A DNA stretch of 64,000 nt from Platanthera guangdongensis (taxonomy: Eukaryota > Streptophyta > Magnoliopsida > Asparagales > Orchidaceae): the NCBI GenBank assembly GCA_039583875.1, contig CM077159.1:102633287-102697286 (forward strand), given 5' to 3'. This document shows positions 10,800-21,430 of the stretch, piece by piece; the first letter of the stretch is position 1; every line of letters starts with the position of its first letter. The notes beneath the pieces were generated by a model. That model was not told the origin of the DNA. It did not search any database and worked only from the letters and a program-made list of their open reading frames with translations. Made by a program: the position numbers and the translations under genes.

Positions 10800-11624
10800 T
10801 TACATCCAGTGTTCAGTGATTGGGCAATCATGTAGAATGTAGTAAGGGATATCATTGTTATCTTTAGCTTTAGCAGGAGGTACCCTCTTCATAGCCTTGC
10901 TCCTTGCCTTCCTTTTCCTGGCAATGGTAGAAGAAGAATCATCAGAGTCTGTTTTAAATTCATCAGATTCAGAACTCTGGTCATCACAGAGAGCATCTAT
11001 TTTCTTCATCAAGTCTTTCTTAAGTTGTTCAGAAGCAGATGAGGCAGAAGTTGAGACAGCAGCAGCAGCAGATGTTGAGATGGTAATAACAGGGACAACA
11101 GCAGATGGAGAAGGTGCAACAACAGCAGCAGCAGTTGGCTCTGGACAGGTGACAACAGCAGCAACTTCACTAACAACAGCAGAAACTTTACTGACAACAA
11201 TAGAGGCAGAAGGAAAAACATCAAGGACTACAGAAGGCTCAAATTCAGTGGCCTCTGACATCAGAATGTCCTTGGAAGATGGTTCATCAGAAACAGTAGG
11301 AACTTCAGCAGCAGCAGCAGTAATTACTGAATTTACAAAGGAAGTGAGGATGCTAGGGTCACAGTAAGAAAAAGGCACAAGTGCCTTGGATAAGTCTTCT
11401 GGAGGCTGGACAGCATGGACCTCTGGCAGACAGCTAAAGAAGGCAGAATCAAAAGCTGATAGCAAAGACCTGAGGTCTATTGCAAGAACTGCAGTTGAAC
11501 TCTGACTTTCTGGAGGCACAACAACAGGAGGAGCAGCAGAAGAAGCAGAACTGACAACAGCAGCAGACAGAGAGCTTGCAGAAACAGCAGCAGCAGCAGC
11601 ATGAAGAGTCTCTTCATATGGCAT
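10800..11624 (-). pseudogene. Sirevirus E downstream ORF, Ala/Val/Ser-rich middle
   Basis: A 274-codon low-complexity stretch rich in Ala, Val and Ser (AAAAVSASSLSAAVV, SAVVPVITISTSAAAAVSTS), then an acidic Ser patch (DDQSSESDEFKTDSDDSSS), then a basic patch (KRKARSKAMKRVPPAKAK) that resembles a nuclear-localisation or RNA-binding segment. It lies in frame with 11631-12053 (TAG between) and with 10062-10775 (TAA between). Much of it comes from GCA/GCT and CAG-type short repeats, so the composition may reflect replication slippage. Function unknown. Confidence 0.6.
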
Positions 11625-11630
11625 CTCCCC

Positions 11631-12360
11631 CTACCTAGATGCAGACAGGTCTGGATCAAGGCACACTGCTGTAGGTTCTGCCTGAGGGAAGAGGGAAGAG
11701 AGCCTGGCAGAAAGGGCTACCATTGACAGGTGGAGTGGAGACAAGGAGGTCTCCAACAGCAGAGTTAGCCTGGGAGCAAGTAACTCATACAGCCTGTCAG
11801 CTAGGGCTGAGAGGTCTACTTGCTCAAGAGCTGGAGCAGAGGTAGAAGGTATGGAAACAGCTGAGGGTTCTGGAAGTGGAGAGCTGGAGAATTGTGGAAG
11901 GGATGGCTCAGGTGTTGGTAGGGTGGATATGGAGGAGAGGGGAAGGGATATGGATGGGGTGAAAGTTGGTTGATCAATGATGTGGTGTAGGAGGTCTTGA
12001 AATGAAGTGGAGGAGGAGGGTAATTCAGGAGGAGATGATGGGGAATCATCCATAAAGGAATCATCCAGTAGGGTGAAGGATGGAATGGATGGTGATGAGG
12101 TGACATCAGGTGGAGGATAGGAGAATAGTGGGTGGAATTGGTCTGCTGGTGGAGGTAGAATGGGTTCTGGGGATGGTGTTGATGTTGGAGATGGGCTGGA
12201 TATGATAATGGTGGATGGAGCTATAATGGTGGATGGTAGGGGAAGGGATGGAATTGGAGGAGGAGAAGAGGCAGCAACAGCAGCCAGGTCATCTACAGGG
12301 GCAGAGACCTGTGGAGAAGTGACCTTTGAGTCCTTGTGCCTGAAGGAGCACTGGAGGAGG
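11631..12360 (-). pseudogene. Sirevirus E downstream ORF, Pro/Ser-rich linker
   Basis: The frame is open from about 12360 to a TAG at 11631. An ATG occurs at 12053, but the upstream codons are open and similar in style (SSPPPIPSLPLPSTII), so that methionine is probably internal. The sequence is dominated by Pro, Ser, Thr and Leu, ending in a more ordinary helical stretch (EQVDLSALADRLYELLAPRL). The frame differs from 12293-12736, so one frameshift lies near 12330-12370. Confidence 0.6.
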
Positions 12361-12838
12361 GCCTGCTAGGCTTGCTGATTTGCCTGTCCGACTTGCCAAA
12401 GAGGGCACAGGACAATCTCTTGGAGGCATTGATATGAACTCCAGAGGAGACCAGCAAGGCAGGACACCTGTGCTGCAGAAATACTCCAATAATCCTTCCA
12501 AAATTAACAAAACTCTTGTTTATTTTCTTTTTGATGAGGTCAAAGAAAACCTCTCCCCAGTTCAGATTTTTCTTGTCCACAAGAGCTCCCATGAGACAGA
12601 GCTGATGTCTGGATATTGTATCATGGGCTGAGTGCTTTGCCAGGAGCACTTTCCCCACCACATCTGCCATGAACCTGTACTCAACAGACAGGTTCCTTTT
12701 GAATAGCTTGCTAGGGTTTCCCTCTGGATGACCCATCCTAGCAAGCAGTTCAGAATATTCCTCTCCAGATAGCTCAGCAGAGTCTTCTCCATTTCTTAAT
12801 TCAAAAACTTCTGAGAGAATTGTGGGGGTTAAGGGTAC
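12293..12838 (-). pseudogene. Sirevirus E downstream ORF, Transposase_32-like part
   Basis: This frame continues that of 12839-13117 after one TAG. It includes LSVEYRFMADVVGKVLLAK, SRHQLCLMGALVDKKNLNWG and VFFDLIKKKINKSFVNFGRI. The spacing of a short helical block, an NWG motif and a following F-D-I helix resembles the Pfam 'putative plant transposon protein' domain that accompanies plant retroelement accessory ORFs. That match is from memory of the pattern and needs an HMM search. After SRPSSSAPSG the true frame shifts. Confidence 0.5.
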
Positions 12839-13117
12839 CTAAGTTCCAGCTATTGACCCAACTATGGTGTTGTTATCTTGATTATGGGCAGTATAAACCC
12901 ACTCATTGATCTCGTCTGAAGCCAGCTTGATCCTGGTGGTCATTATAGCAGTCAGATTCTGATCCTTGAACAAACCCAGTATATCTTGAAAAATCTGATC
13001 AGTCGTACTGAAGGATTCTATATCAATATCAAAACCGGCATCAAACTTCATTGCAGCAAGAACAGCAACTGACACAGCCATTGGTACCTGCAAAAACTCA
13101 ACAAACAAAACGACCAA
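12839..13117 (-). pseudogene. Sirevirus E downstream ORF, N-terminus
   Basis: A 92-codon frame starting near MAVSVAVLAAMKFDAGFDID. The first 20 or so residues are hydrophobic, but the segment is short and lacks a clear cleavage site, so I do not call a signal peptide. It ends at a single TAG, after which the same frame continues (VPLTPTILSEVFELRNGEDS). Together 13117 to 10062 originally made one protein of about 1,000 residues encoded downstream of pol, as in Sireviruses with an env-like or additional ORF. Confidence 0.55.
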
Positions 13118-13580
13118 GTGTAGAACTGTTTGGAGGGAAAGGAAAAATCTTGCAGAAAAATCGAAAGCGCAAATGAGAACGACGATGAAAAATGAGTTTT
13201 ATATTAGGGTTCGACGCAGAATTGGAAAGATCGTTGAACTCAGTTCGACGATCGAGGCTTCTAAAGGAATCTGAAAAGTCTTCAACATCGTCGAGCTCCG
13301 TTCGACGATATTGGAGAGCGTCGAGCTCCGTTCGACGATCGTTCAGAGAACAAAAATCGTCGAGCGCCGTTCGACGATCGTTGACCGGAAGAGATAGTTC
13401 ACACTATCTGAGAGGCGCTGAACTCAGTTCGACGATTTTTGGAAATCGTCGATCTCCGTTCGACGATCTTAGGGCAAATCGTCGAGCGCAGTTCAGAGAT
13501 CAGAGAAATTCTAGACACTAAGAAAAATCAGAATGTTTGCCTAGTCTTGGTCAATTTTTGAGCTTTCAAAATCTTGGATA
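13118..13580. repeat. pol-to-ORF spacer with palindrome cassettes
   Basis: Between the end of RNase H (13581) and the downstream ORF start lies non-coding DNA. About six cassettes at 13222-13500 read ATCGTCGA, xCTxxGT, TCGACGAT with small changes. These are the same units as in the element's LTR and gag. Both strands show spurious SSSVRRS-type frames because the cassette is palindromic. Confidence 0.8.
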
Positions 13581-15017
13581 TTATTTAAGACTTCCTCCAT
13601 CTAACATTCCTAACTGATTTAGGAAGAAGGTGTGTTTCTTTTCATCCAATGGCTTGGTGAAAATATCTTCCCTTTGTAAATCAGTTGGGATATATTGTAA
13701 TTCAATTTTATTCTTTTCAACATTATCCCTTAAGAAGTGATGCCTAATCTCTATGTGTTTTGTCCTACTATGGAGGACTGGATTTTGAGCTATGGAAATA
13801 TCACTAGTATTGTTACAAAAGATTTTAGACTTCTCTAAGTTGTAGCCATAGTCTAGGAGTTGGTTTTGGATCCACAAGATTTGTGAGCAACAACTGCCTG
13901 CAGCCATATATTCAGCTTCAGCAGTTGAAGTTGACACAGATGTTTGTTTCTTACAAAACCAAGAGACAAGTCTGTCACCAAGGAACTGACAAGTTCCACT
14001 GGTGCTTTTCCTGTCAATTCTGCATCCAGCATAATCAGCATCTGAGAATCCAGTTAAATCAAATGCTGAATCCTTTGGATACCAGAGACCTAGATTTGGA
14101 CAACTTTTAACATACCTGAGAATCCTCTTTACTAAAGTTAGGTGTGACTCTCTAGGGCTTACTTGGAACCTAGCACATATACATGTAGCAAACATTATAT
14201 CTGGTCTACTAGCTGTAAGATACAGTAAAGAGCCAATCATTGCTCTATATGTGGTCTGATCAACAGGTTTCCCATGTTCATCAGCATCCAATACAGCATT
14301 AGTAGGCATGGGTGTTTTCATACAAGATGCCTCAGACATACCAAATTTCTTAACCAATTCATTTGCATACTTGGTTTGAGAAATGAAGATGCCTTCAGCA
14401 TGTTGCTTGACTTGCAATCCCAGGAAGAAGGATAGCTCACCCATGCTACTCATCTCAAATTTAAAATGCATTAGGTTGGAAAACCTTCTGCACAATTTGG
14501 AGTCAGTAGAACCAAAAATAATATCATCTACATAAATTTGTACTAGTAGGGTATGAGACTTATGGGTTCTAATGAAAAGAGTTTGGTCTACTCTACCCCT
14601 TATAAAACCATTTTCCAAGAGAAAGCATGCTAGGGTCTCATACCATGCTCTGGGAGATTGCTTGAGACCATATAATGCTTTGTTCAGTTTAAAAACATAA
14701 TCAGGAAAAGTTGGAGAGATAAAACCTGGAGGTTGTCTGACATAAACTTCCTCTTTGATGTCTCCATTTAAGAAAGCACTTTTGACATCCATCTGATATA
14801 CTTTGAAGCCTTTGTGAGCTGCATAAGCTAGAAATATTCTGATGGCTTCCAATCTTGCAACAGGTGCAAAAGTTTGGTCGTAGTCGATTCCTTCTTCTTG
14901 ATAATATACCTGAGCAACTAGTCTTGCCTTGTTTCTTATAATTACTCCTTGATCATCCAATTTGTTTCTGAATACCCATTTTGTTCCAACAATTGAGTGA
15001 TCCTTAGGCTTTAGCAC
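13581..15017 (-). pseudogene. Sirevirus E reverse transcriptase and RNase H
   Basis: A 478-codon frame. [39 protein letters not shown], catalytic YVDDIIFGS (around 14520-14545), [18 protein letters not shown]. RNase [19 protein letters not shown] and [12 protein letters not shown]. In the last motif the usual Asp is Asn, so one RNase H catalytic residue appears lost. RT itself looks intact. The frame is separated from integrase only by a TGA (TGG in the family: NKVWELV). It ends at a natural stop after [18 protein letters not shown]. Confidence 0.9.
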
Positions 15018-15023
15018 TAGTTC

Positions 15024-16529
15024 TCATACTTTGTTCCTCTCAAATTGATGCAACTCCTCTTGCATTGCAATGATCCAGTGTGGATCTTGCTCTGCATCTT
15101 GAATGGACTGAGGTTCAATTTGAGATAGGAAGCAGGTGTGCAACAGGTTTTGGTTGACCTGATTTCTGGTTTGCACACCAGCTAGGATTTCTCCAATTAT
15201 TTGGGAAATTGGATGGTCTCTTGATGTTACTAAATCAACAGGGGGTATTGATTGTTCACCAACCTGTGTTGTTGTTTCCTCTTGTGGTACAACAACTGGC
15301 TCTTCAAGTTGTGCTTCAATGTGTTGAGCATTTTCTTCATCTTCACTGCTTTCATCCCTTTGAGTGACCTGTAACTTGTTCAAGTCTTCAACTAGAGAAT
15401 GTTCCTGTAAGGGTTCTATGGTAGAAGAATTCTTCTCCTTGAAAGACATGTTAGTTTCATCAAATGAAATGTGAACAGATTCCTCAATTTTTAAAGATGA
15501 TTTATTATAGACCCTATAGGCCTTGCTGATCATGGAGTATCCCAGAAACACTCCTTCATCAGCTTTGGCTTGAAATTTTGCTAAATATCTCTTGTCATTA
15601 TTGTGAATGTAACAAATACAACCAAAAACTCTAAAATAGTCAACTTTAGGTTTCTTCCCTTTGAGTAATTCATAGGGAGTTTTTCCCTTTAGTTTATATA
15701 TCAGACTTCTGTTCAACACATAGTTGGAGGTGTTCACTGCCTCTGCCCAAAAGGATAGAGGTAGATGAGCATCTGACAATAATGTAGTGGCAGATTCAAT
15801 AAGGATTCTATTTTTCCTTTCAGCTACCCCATTTTGTTGAGGAGTTCTAGGAGCTGAGAAAGTATGTCTGATCCCTTCACTCTGACAGAACTCTTGCATA
15901 AGAAGAGAATCAAACTCTGTCCCATGATCACTTCTGATCAGGGCAATGTGAGTATTGAACTCAATCTGTATACATTTGAGAAACTCTGTCAGACACTTAA
16001 AGTTATCAGACTTCTTCCTTAGAAAGAACACCCAAGTGAATCTAGAGAAGTCATCTACAACTACTAAAGTGTAGGATTTCCCTCCTAGGCTTTGTACTGT
16101 GATGGGTCCAAAAAGATCCATGTGTAACAGATACAATATCCTAGGTGAATCACTCTTATTAAGTGATTTAAAGCTGTTTTTAGTTTGCTTGCCTAATTGA
16201 TAAGCCCTACAGAGTCCTTCCTTCTTGTAGGGGCCAGAAGGTAGACCTCTAACAAGGTTGTCTTTGGATAGCCTAGCAATAGTTCTAAGGTTTAGGTGTC
16301 CTAATCTCTTATGCCATAAAACATTTGGTCTGCAGACAGAATTAAACAAGCAGATATCCACATCAGTTGAAAGAAAATCTACTAGGTAGATGTTACCTTT
16401 CCTTTTACCTGTCAACACAGTTGTGTTGTCCTCTGACTTGATTTTGCATAAGGCTTTGCTGAAGGTCACCTGGTAGCCTTCATCACACAGCTGACTGATG
16501 CTAATTAGGTTATGCTTCAGTCCTTCCAC
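15024..16529 (-). pseudogene. Sirevirus E integrase
   Basis: A 501-codon frame. GAG-pre-integrase: LWHKRLGHLNLRTIARL. The zinc-finger partner reads CRAYQLGKQ, where the family has C-x-x-C, so the second Cys is Tyr and the HHCC finger is probably damaged. The catalytic core is complete: D in HMDLFGP, D in RSDHGTEF, E in NGVAERKN. After the core come YLAKFQAKADEGVFLGYS and an acidic, variable linker. The frame ends at a TGA just before RT. Confidence 0.9.
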
Positions 16530-16746
16530 ATAAGCTACCTTCTTGAAAGTTACTGAACCAATCTGGACTGCACCATATCCTTTAGTCTATCCAAAGTTTG
16601 AATCACCAAAGATAACTTTGGCTCCAAGCTTGGCTCTGAAGGATGTGAGGTTGTCCTTGTTCCCTGTCATGTGCTTAGAGCACCCACTATCCAAGTACCA
16701 TTGCTGGTTAGATGCTGGATAGGTCTTCACCTGCACATGAGACAAT
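16530..16746 (-). pseudogene. Sirevirus E protease segment
   Basis: Too short to stand as its own frame, but the minus strand reads QQWYLDSGCSKHMTGNK around 16655-16700, the active-site loop of a copia aspartic protease with the catalytic DSG intact (DSG codons at 16683-16691). The segment is in a different frame from gag, which ends in TGA at 16747. Either gag and pol were separated by a frameshift in the living element, or an indel occurred later. Confidence 0.75.
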
Positions 16747-18069
16747 TCATTTGTTTTTGACCCAGTTTACCTTGGGCCTAGGTTGATAACCTTTAAATTC
16801 TGAAATGAAAGACATCCCAGGTTGACTCTTATATCCTTCAGGATGATATCTCCTTGGAGGTATAATCCATTCAGTATAGGGGTTAAAGATTTGGGATGTA
16901 GGACCCTTAGGATTCAATTTTGATTTGCCTTTGAAAATTTTTCCAGAGCTCTGACCTCTGTTCGACGATCTTGGAGCTGCGTTCGACGATCTTGGGTCAG
17001 ATCGTCGAGCTCCATTCGACGGTTGACTATAGCTGAGGTCAGGTGTTTGAGATCGTCGACTTGCGTTCGGCGATGTTGCTTGAGATCGTCGATCTGCGTT
17101 TGACGATTTTGCCTGAGATCGTCGAGCTGCGTTCGGCGATCGTCGATCTTCATTCGGTGATCGTCGATCTCCGTTCGACGATTTCTGCTGGGACTTAGTT
17201 TTCTGAGGCAGATCAGAATTTTTCCTAGCAACCTCTACAACTCCCTTTCCTTTGTCAGAAATGAATTTGATTGGAGTTGTTAGGACTATAGGTTGGCTGG
17301 ATGAAGCACCCAAGCCCAGTGTACTGTTAAATCTAGAGTTCACTATGCTTGTGATGTCCATCAGCTTGATGCTTCTCCCATTAAGGGATTCTTCAAGCTT
17401 CTTGGCCTCAGAGAGCTCACTTTTCAGTGAAGCTATCTGTTCCCTACAGCACTCCAACTCCTGAGAGAGTTTGAGGTTTTCTGACTTTAGAGTATTGTGT
17501 TCAGATAATTGATTTCTGAGAAAGATAATCTCTTTCTTAGATTTTAGCAGGTCTAAACACAGTGCTTTAAATTCAGATTTAAAATCTTCTGAACTAAAAT
17601 CAAAAGAACCAATTACCTGATCTTCTTCAGGTTGAGTCTCTGAGTCTGACTCTGACTCCTCTTCCTCTGAATTATGCTGTGAGGCATTGATTGCCATCAT
17701 GCAGAACTCCTTTTCTTCTGCATCATCCTCATCATCACTGGAGCTGGATGAGGCTTCTGACTCTTCTTCTGTCTCACTCCAGGATTCAGCAACAAACCCT
17801 TTTCTTGTATGCTTGTTTTTGCTTGAAGAAGGTTTGCCATTGCCATTCCTTTTGGAGTCTTTCTCCTTTCTTCTTTCTTTTCTGTCCCTTCTGTCCTTGT
17901 TCTTGTTCTCTGGACAGTCAGGAACTATGTGCCCTGGTTTCCTGCAACCAAAGCAAATAATGTCTTTATTATTACTAATGGACTTGTCATACCTTGGCTT
18001 ATCCTGCTCCTTGTATGATCTTCTTCTGAAGTCCTTTCTGGCCATTTTGTAGAATCTTTTGGCCAGCAA
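16747..18069 (-). pseudogene. Sirevirus E gag, C-terminal nucleocapsid part
   Basis: A 440-codon frame. It has a CCHC zinc knuckle (CFGCRKPGHIVPDC), a highly charged Lys/Arg and Glu/Ser stretch, a coiled-coil-like segment (LSQELECCREQIASLKSEL), and then an unusual repeat region: about eight to ten copies of an 11-residue unit around DRRS or ARRS (SSNGDRRSPNEDRRSPNAA...). That region is encoded by ATCGTCGA palindrome cassettes (16960-17190). The end, PRPKVNWVKNK, is followed by TGA. Zinc knuckles bind the genomic RNA. The frame continues from 18172-18588 after stops. Confidence 0.85.
16960..17190 (-). repeat. in-frame palindrome cassettes encoding DRRS repeats
   Basis: Units of 33 bp or so contain ATCGTCGA, a short spacer and TTCGACGAT or TTCGGCGAT. 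On the minus strand they encode repeated (A/D)RRS motifs and keep the gag frame open. The same cassette occurs non-coding in this element's LTRs and in the spacer after pol. Confidence 0.9.
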
Positions 18070-18588
18070 GCTGAGTAGTTCATCATTGCCTGTGGCTTTG
18101 TCTTCAGGCAGATCCTCAGTTACCTTGAAGGCTATGGTCTTCTCTTTTCTTGTGGCTGGTGAGGCAGCCTTCTATTCTTCCTCTCTATTTTTGATGAGTA
18201 GCTCATAAGATTTGAGCTTGCCCAATAGAGCTTCAGTGGTGATCTCATTCAGACTTCTGGCATCCTTAATTGGCCAGATTCTTGAATCCCAAGTGCTGGG
18301 GAAGCACATTAGGATCTTGTCATTAAGTTCTGTTAGAGAGATCTCTTTGTACAAAGTCCTGAGTTCACTGACAATTAGACTTATTCTGTTGTACATATCT
18401 CCCACTAACTCAGTTTCTCCCTTTTTGAAATTCTCATATTGAGAGATGAGATGGGATCTTCTATCCTTTCTCTTATCAGCTGAGCCTGAGACTATTTCTG
18501 AGAGCTTATCCCAAATTTCCTTGGCTGAATTGCATTCAGCTACCTTTTGAAATATGTCATCTGACATTGTCTGGGCTAGTATGTTCAT
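18070..18588 (-). pseudogene. Sirevirus E gag, central capsid part
   Basis: Contains MSDDIFQKVAECNSAKEIWD, then LTELNDKILMCFPSTW, then EALLGKLKSYELLIKNREEE, a UBN2-type gag capsid region. A TAG at 18172 interrupts it; the same frame then runs on (KAASPATRKEKT...) into the zinc-knuckle part. Upstream it is joined to 18634-18822 by one stop codon. Confidence 0.85.
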
Positions 18589-18822
18589 AGCCTTAGCATC
18601 AGCTACCTTCCATTTCTTGATATCAGCATCTGTTCATGATGGAGGTGGAATAGCATTTGTACTTGTGTTCTCTGGGGGTCTTGGACATACTGTCAAAACA
18701 GAATTAAAAATATCTTCGTCAATAGAATTCATGTAAAGTCTAATCCTTGCCTTCCAAAGTGCAAACTTGGATAGATTGCACACTGGAGGTCTGGTGCTAG
18801 CATAATCTTTGTTTTGGGCCAT
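18589..18822 (-). pseudogene. Sirevirus E gag, N-terminus
   Basis: It starts at the ATG ending at 18822 (MAQNKDYASTRPPVCNLSKF) and runs to a TGA at about 18634-18636, where the truncated copy at 7790-8174 has GGA (PPPSG versus PPPS-stop). One base change therefore separates the broken copy from an open one. With the TAG at 18172 and the TGA between integrase and RT, element E cannot make a full polyprotein. Confidence 0.88.
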
Positions 18823-18996
18823 GATTTGAGAAAACAAAATCTAATAATAAAATACTAAAGAAAAGCAGATCTAGCTTGGGATCTTTGGGTTCAGGTGTTA
18901 GCCTGTACAACCAATCAGGTATGGTATGTTTAACCAACCTGGAAGATGTGGTATTTTTAACCAACCTGGAAGATGTGGTATTTTTAACCAACCTCG

Positions 18997-19008
18997 CCTC
19001 TGATACCA
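18997..19008 (-). other. primer-binding site of Sirevirus E
   Basis: Minus strand TGGTATCAGAGGC, two bases inside the 5' LTR end at 19011, complementary to initiator Met-tRNA. Confidence 0.92.
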
Positions 19009-19010
19009 AT

Positions 19011-20540
19011 TGAAAGAGCAGCTGGATCTGATATACTCTAGAGGGGGGTGAATAGAGTATATGGTGCTTTGAAACTTTTTACAACAATTGTTGTAATATG
19101 TGTGAGCAGGGAAGCAATAATAAATTTAATCACAGCACTAAGTTAAACAAAAAACTAAGCACAGAAAAATCAAGCCCAGAAACAAAAATGAAAGCAAGCA
19201 AAACCAGAAGACACAAGGAAATATAGTGGTTCCCCAAACTTGGGTACATCCACTCTTCTACCACCCTAGGTAGGAATCCACTACAGGATGAGTTGATCAG
19301 GTGTCCTGGGCACCAATGAGCTTTTGATAAGGTGCTCAAAAACCAAAGCAGATTTTTTGATCAGGTGTCTTGCCACCAATGAGCTTTTGACAAGGTGCTC
19401 AAAAACCAAGCTCAAACTTTTGAAGGGAGTTTGAGAAACCCTTTACAGAGTGGGGGTGAGAGAGTGATGGAAGTCTTCTCTTTCTCAAACAACTGAGAAG
19501 ACTATGTGGATTGTTGATGTCAAAGCTCCCCCTGAATCCTTGAGATCTTCAGGAAGAAAAGCTTTGCTGAGGGTGATAGGCCTTCAAAGATTGAACTCCA
19601 GCAATAGATGATTTCAGCAATAGCTGAAATGTTGAGTGTCTGAAGTCTGGAAATATGTTGGCCTTGAACACTTTGAAGACTAAGGAGATCTAAAGATTTG
19701 AGAAGGCTTGATCTCCTTGGATGTGTGTTCTTCAGAATTCTTTTTGTGACAGAAGATTTTTTTGAATGCTTCTCTGTAATCTGTATCCTCTCTCTGTATT
19801 GTGTGTATTCTGTATTGAGGTATTCAACAACCCTGTGTTTTATTCTCTGGTATCGAATAGAATAACATTCTCTGTCAAGTATAGCCGTTGGCCTGCATTA
19901 ATTGCATCCTTAATTGCATAATCTCTTCTGTAGGAAAGTCCATAGATACATTCATTGAAAAATCCCTTGAAACTTGGTCCAGAATTGAATGATAACGGCT
20001 AGGAAATCTCTGAATTAATTGCAGAATAACTCCTAACTGATTTGAATTTGAATTAAGAAATATCCTGGAAGATATCTGAAATCGTCGAACTGAGCTCTAC
20101 TATCGTCGAGCTGAGCTCAGCAATCAAAAAAAAAATACAGCAGCAAAATATCGTCGATCTGAGCTCAAAGATCGTCGAACTGAGCTCAGAGATAAAGATC
20201 CAAAGCAGAGTCAAAATCGTCGACCTGAGCTCACCGATCGTCGAATGGAGTTCGACGATATTATGAAGTTGAGCTCAGCGATCGTCGAATGGAGTTCGAC
20301 GATCTGTCGAAGTTGAGCTAGACGATCGTCGATCGGAGTTCGACGAATCGTCGTGCTGAGCTCGACGATCAGACTTAGTCTCCAGACAGAAAATCTTGGT
20401 CTTCAGGGCAGCTTCCAAATCTAGACTTCTAACCCTTAGACTCAATTCTAATTGACCTATTAAGCTATACAGAAGGTCAACCAAAGGATTCCTAGAGACA
20501 TAGTGATCATGACCAAAATTAGTAATAGGGTGTTCCAACA
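19011..20540 (-). repeat. Sirevirus E LTR, right copy (5' LTR)
   Basis: A 1.53 kb LTR nearly identical to 8362-9890, with the same termini (TGTTGG...CTTTCA on the minus strand), the same duplicated ~50 bp unit and the same TCGA palindrome array (20085-20370). Immediately to its right the sequence of solo LTR F resumes (ATCCTGTACC). On the left side of the whole insertion the matching duplication is not intact because a deletion removed that end. Confidence 0.92.
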
Positions 20541-20634
20541 ATCCTGTACCTTCACCGCCTGTTTTGTGATATATACTATGGGGCCCCGGCCGGACCTTCT
20601 AGAATATACCATATGAACGGATGGGGTTGTTACA
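20541..20634 (+). repeat. solo LTR F, right part
   Basis: Continues F after the Sirevirus insertion. It contains GGGGCCCCGGCCGGACC, a block also present near the same end of the B-family LTRs, and ends GGGGTTGTTACA. ATTAC follows (20635-20639). Confidence 0.85.
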
Positions 20635-20868
20635 ATTACAGCACTAACAGGGGTTTATATACATTGGGATGCTAGCCTGGTCAAATATGACCATTATCTC
20701 TTATGACCCCTACAAATATAAAAATTATTAATAGGAAATAAATGCTAGCTGTCGCCAGTCCATGCCTCGGTGAAACTGAATTGACGAGGGTCGTTGATGC
20801 TATCTGACGGTGAATGGCCACCTCTTCATCGAGTAGTTGTCGCCTGTCCTGTCCGCTGTTACATTACA
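20635..20868 (-). repeat. LTR J, U3 part, with right ATTAC duplication
   Basis: The first five bases are the second copy of the ATTAC target duplication of F. On the minus strand the stretch starts TGTAATGTAACAGCGG at 20868 and reaches a TATATAAACC box near 20650-20660. It joins the fragment at 5200-5401 across F. Confidence 0.45.
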
Positions 20869-21430
20869 TTCCCCTTTTGAAACGACGTCCTCGTCATTCA
20901 GTTATAAAAAGACTATATATTTAGCCTATGCCAGAACGAAGATGAGGAATAATGTTGTTGTGCCTGGACGTCTCAATGGTGCTTGAATTTCCTCCTGGAT
21001 CAAAGACAAGAATAATTGAAGAAGTTGGTATTGGCTGGACCACTTCTTGATCGAGTAGTTCTTGCTCATGTGATTGTCTTGACAATGATGACAAAAAATT
21101 GTGCATCGCAAGATATTTTTGGCGCATCATGGTATCTTGGTTGAGGAAATAGTGACGAGGAATGCCAAGAAAAGTGAAATTTTTTTTAGTTCTTCCGGGA
21201 CAATTTCGATGTTGTTCTTCATCATAAGAGTGGTGGATGGCAACAATGGATCCGTAATAGCAAGCGGATCCAAACAAAGCTTTCGAACCGGGGGGGGGGG
21301 GGGGGGCGTTGCCTCCTTGATGCGGTCGCAAACAGAGCAAACAGATACGGAGTTCCGTTTGGTTATCCTCCGTCCGGTGGCATTTGATCCAAATGCTGCT
21401 CGAAAACGCTAAACCAAATGAAGCCTTAAT
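20869..21430 (-). other. presumed 3' internal remnant of element J, with poly(G) run
   Basis: A purine-rich AAAAGGGGAA tract (minus strand, 20869-20879) borders LTR J, and the sequence beyond it should be the internal 3' end. No integrase or chromodomain is readable; a minus-strand frame of about 139 codons (to 21340) has no motif I recognise. An uninterrupted run of 17 G lies at 21290-21306. Confidence 0.35.

Noticed and set aside
13192..13521. Plus-strand 109-codon frame with SSSVRRS repeats
   Set aside because: The palindrome cassette encodes similar peptides on both strands; the element is transcribed from the minus strand and this interval is its spacer.
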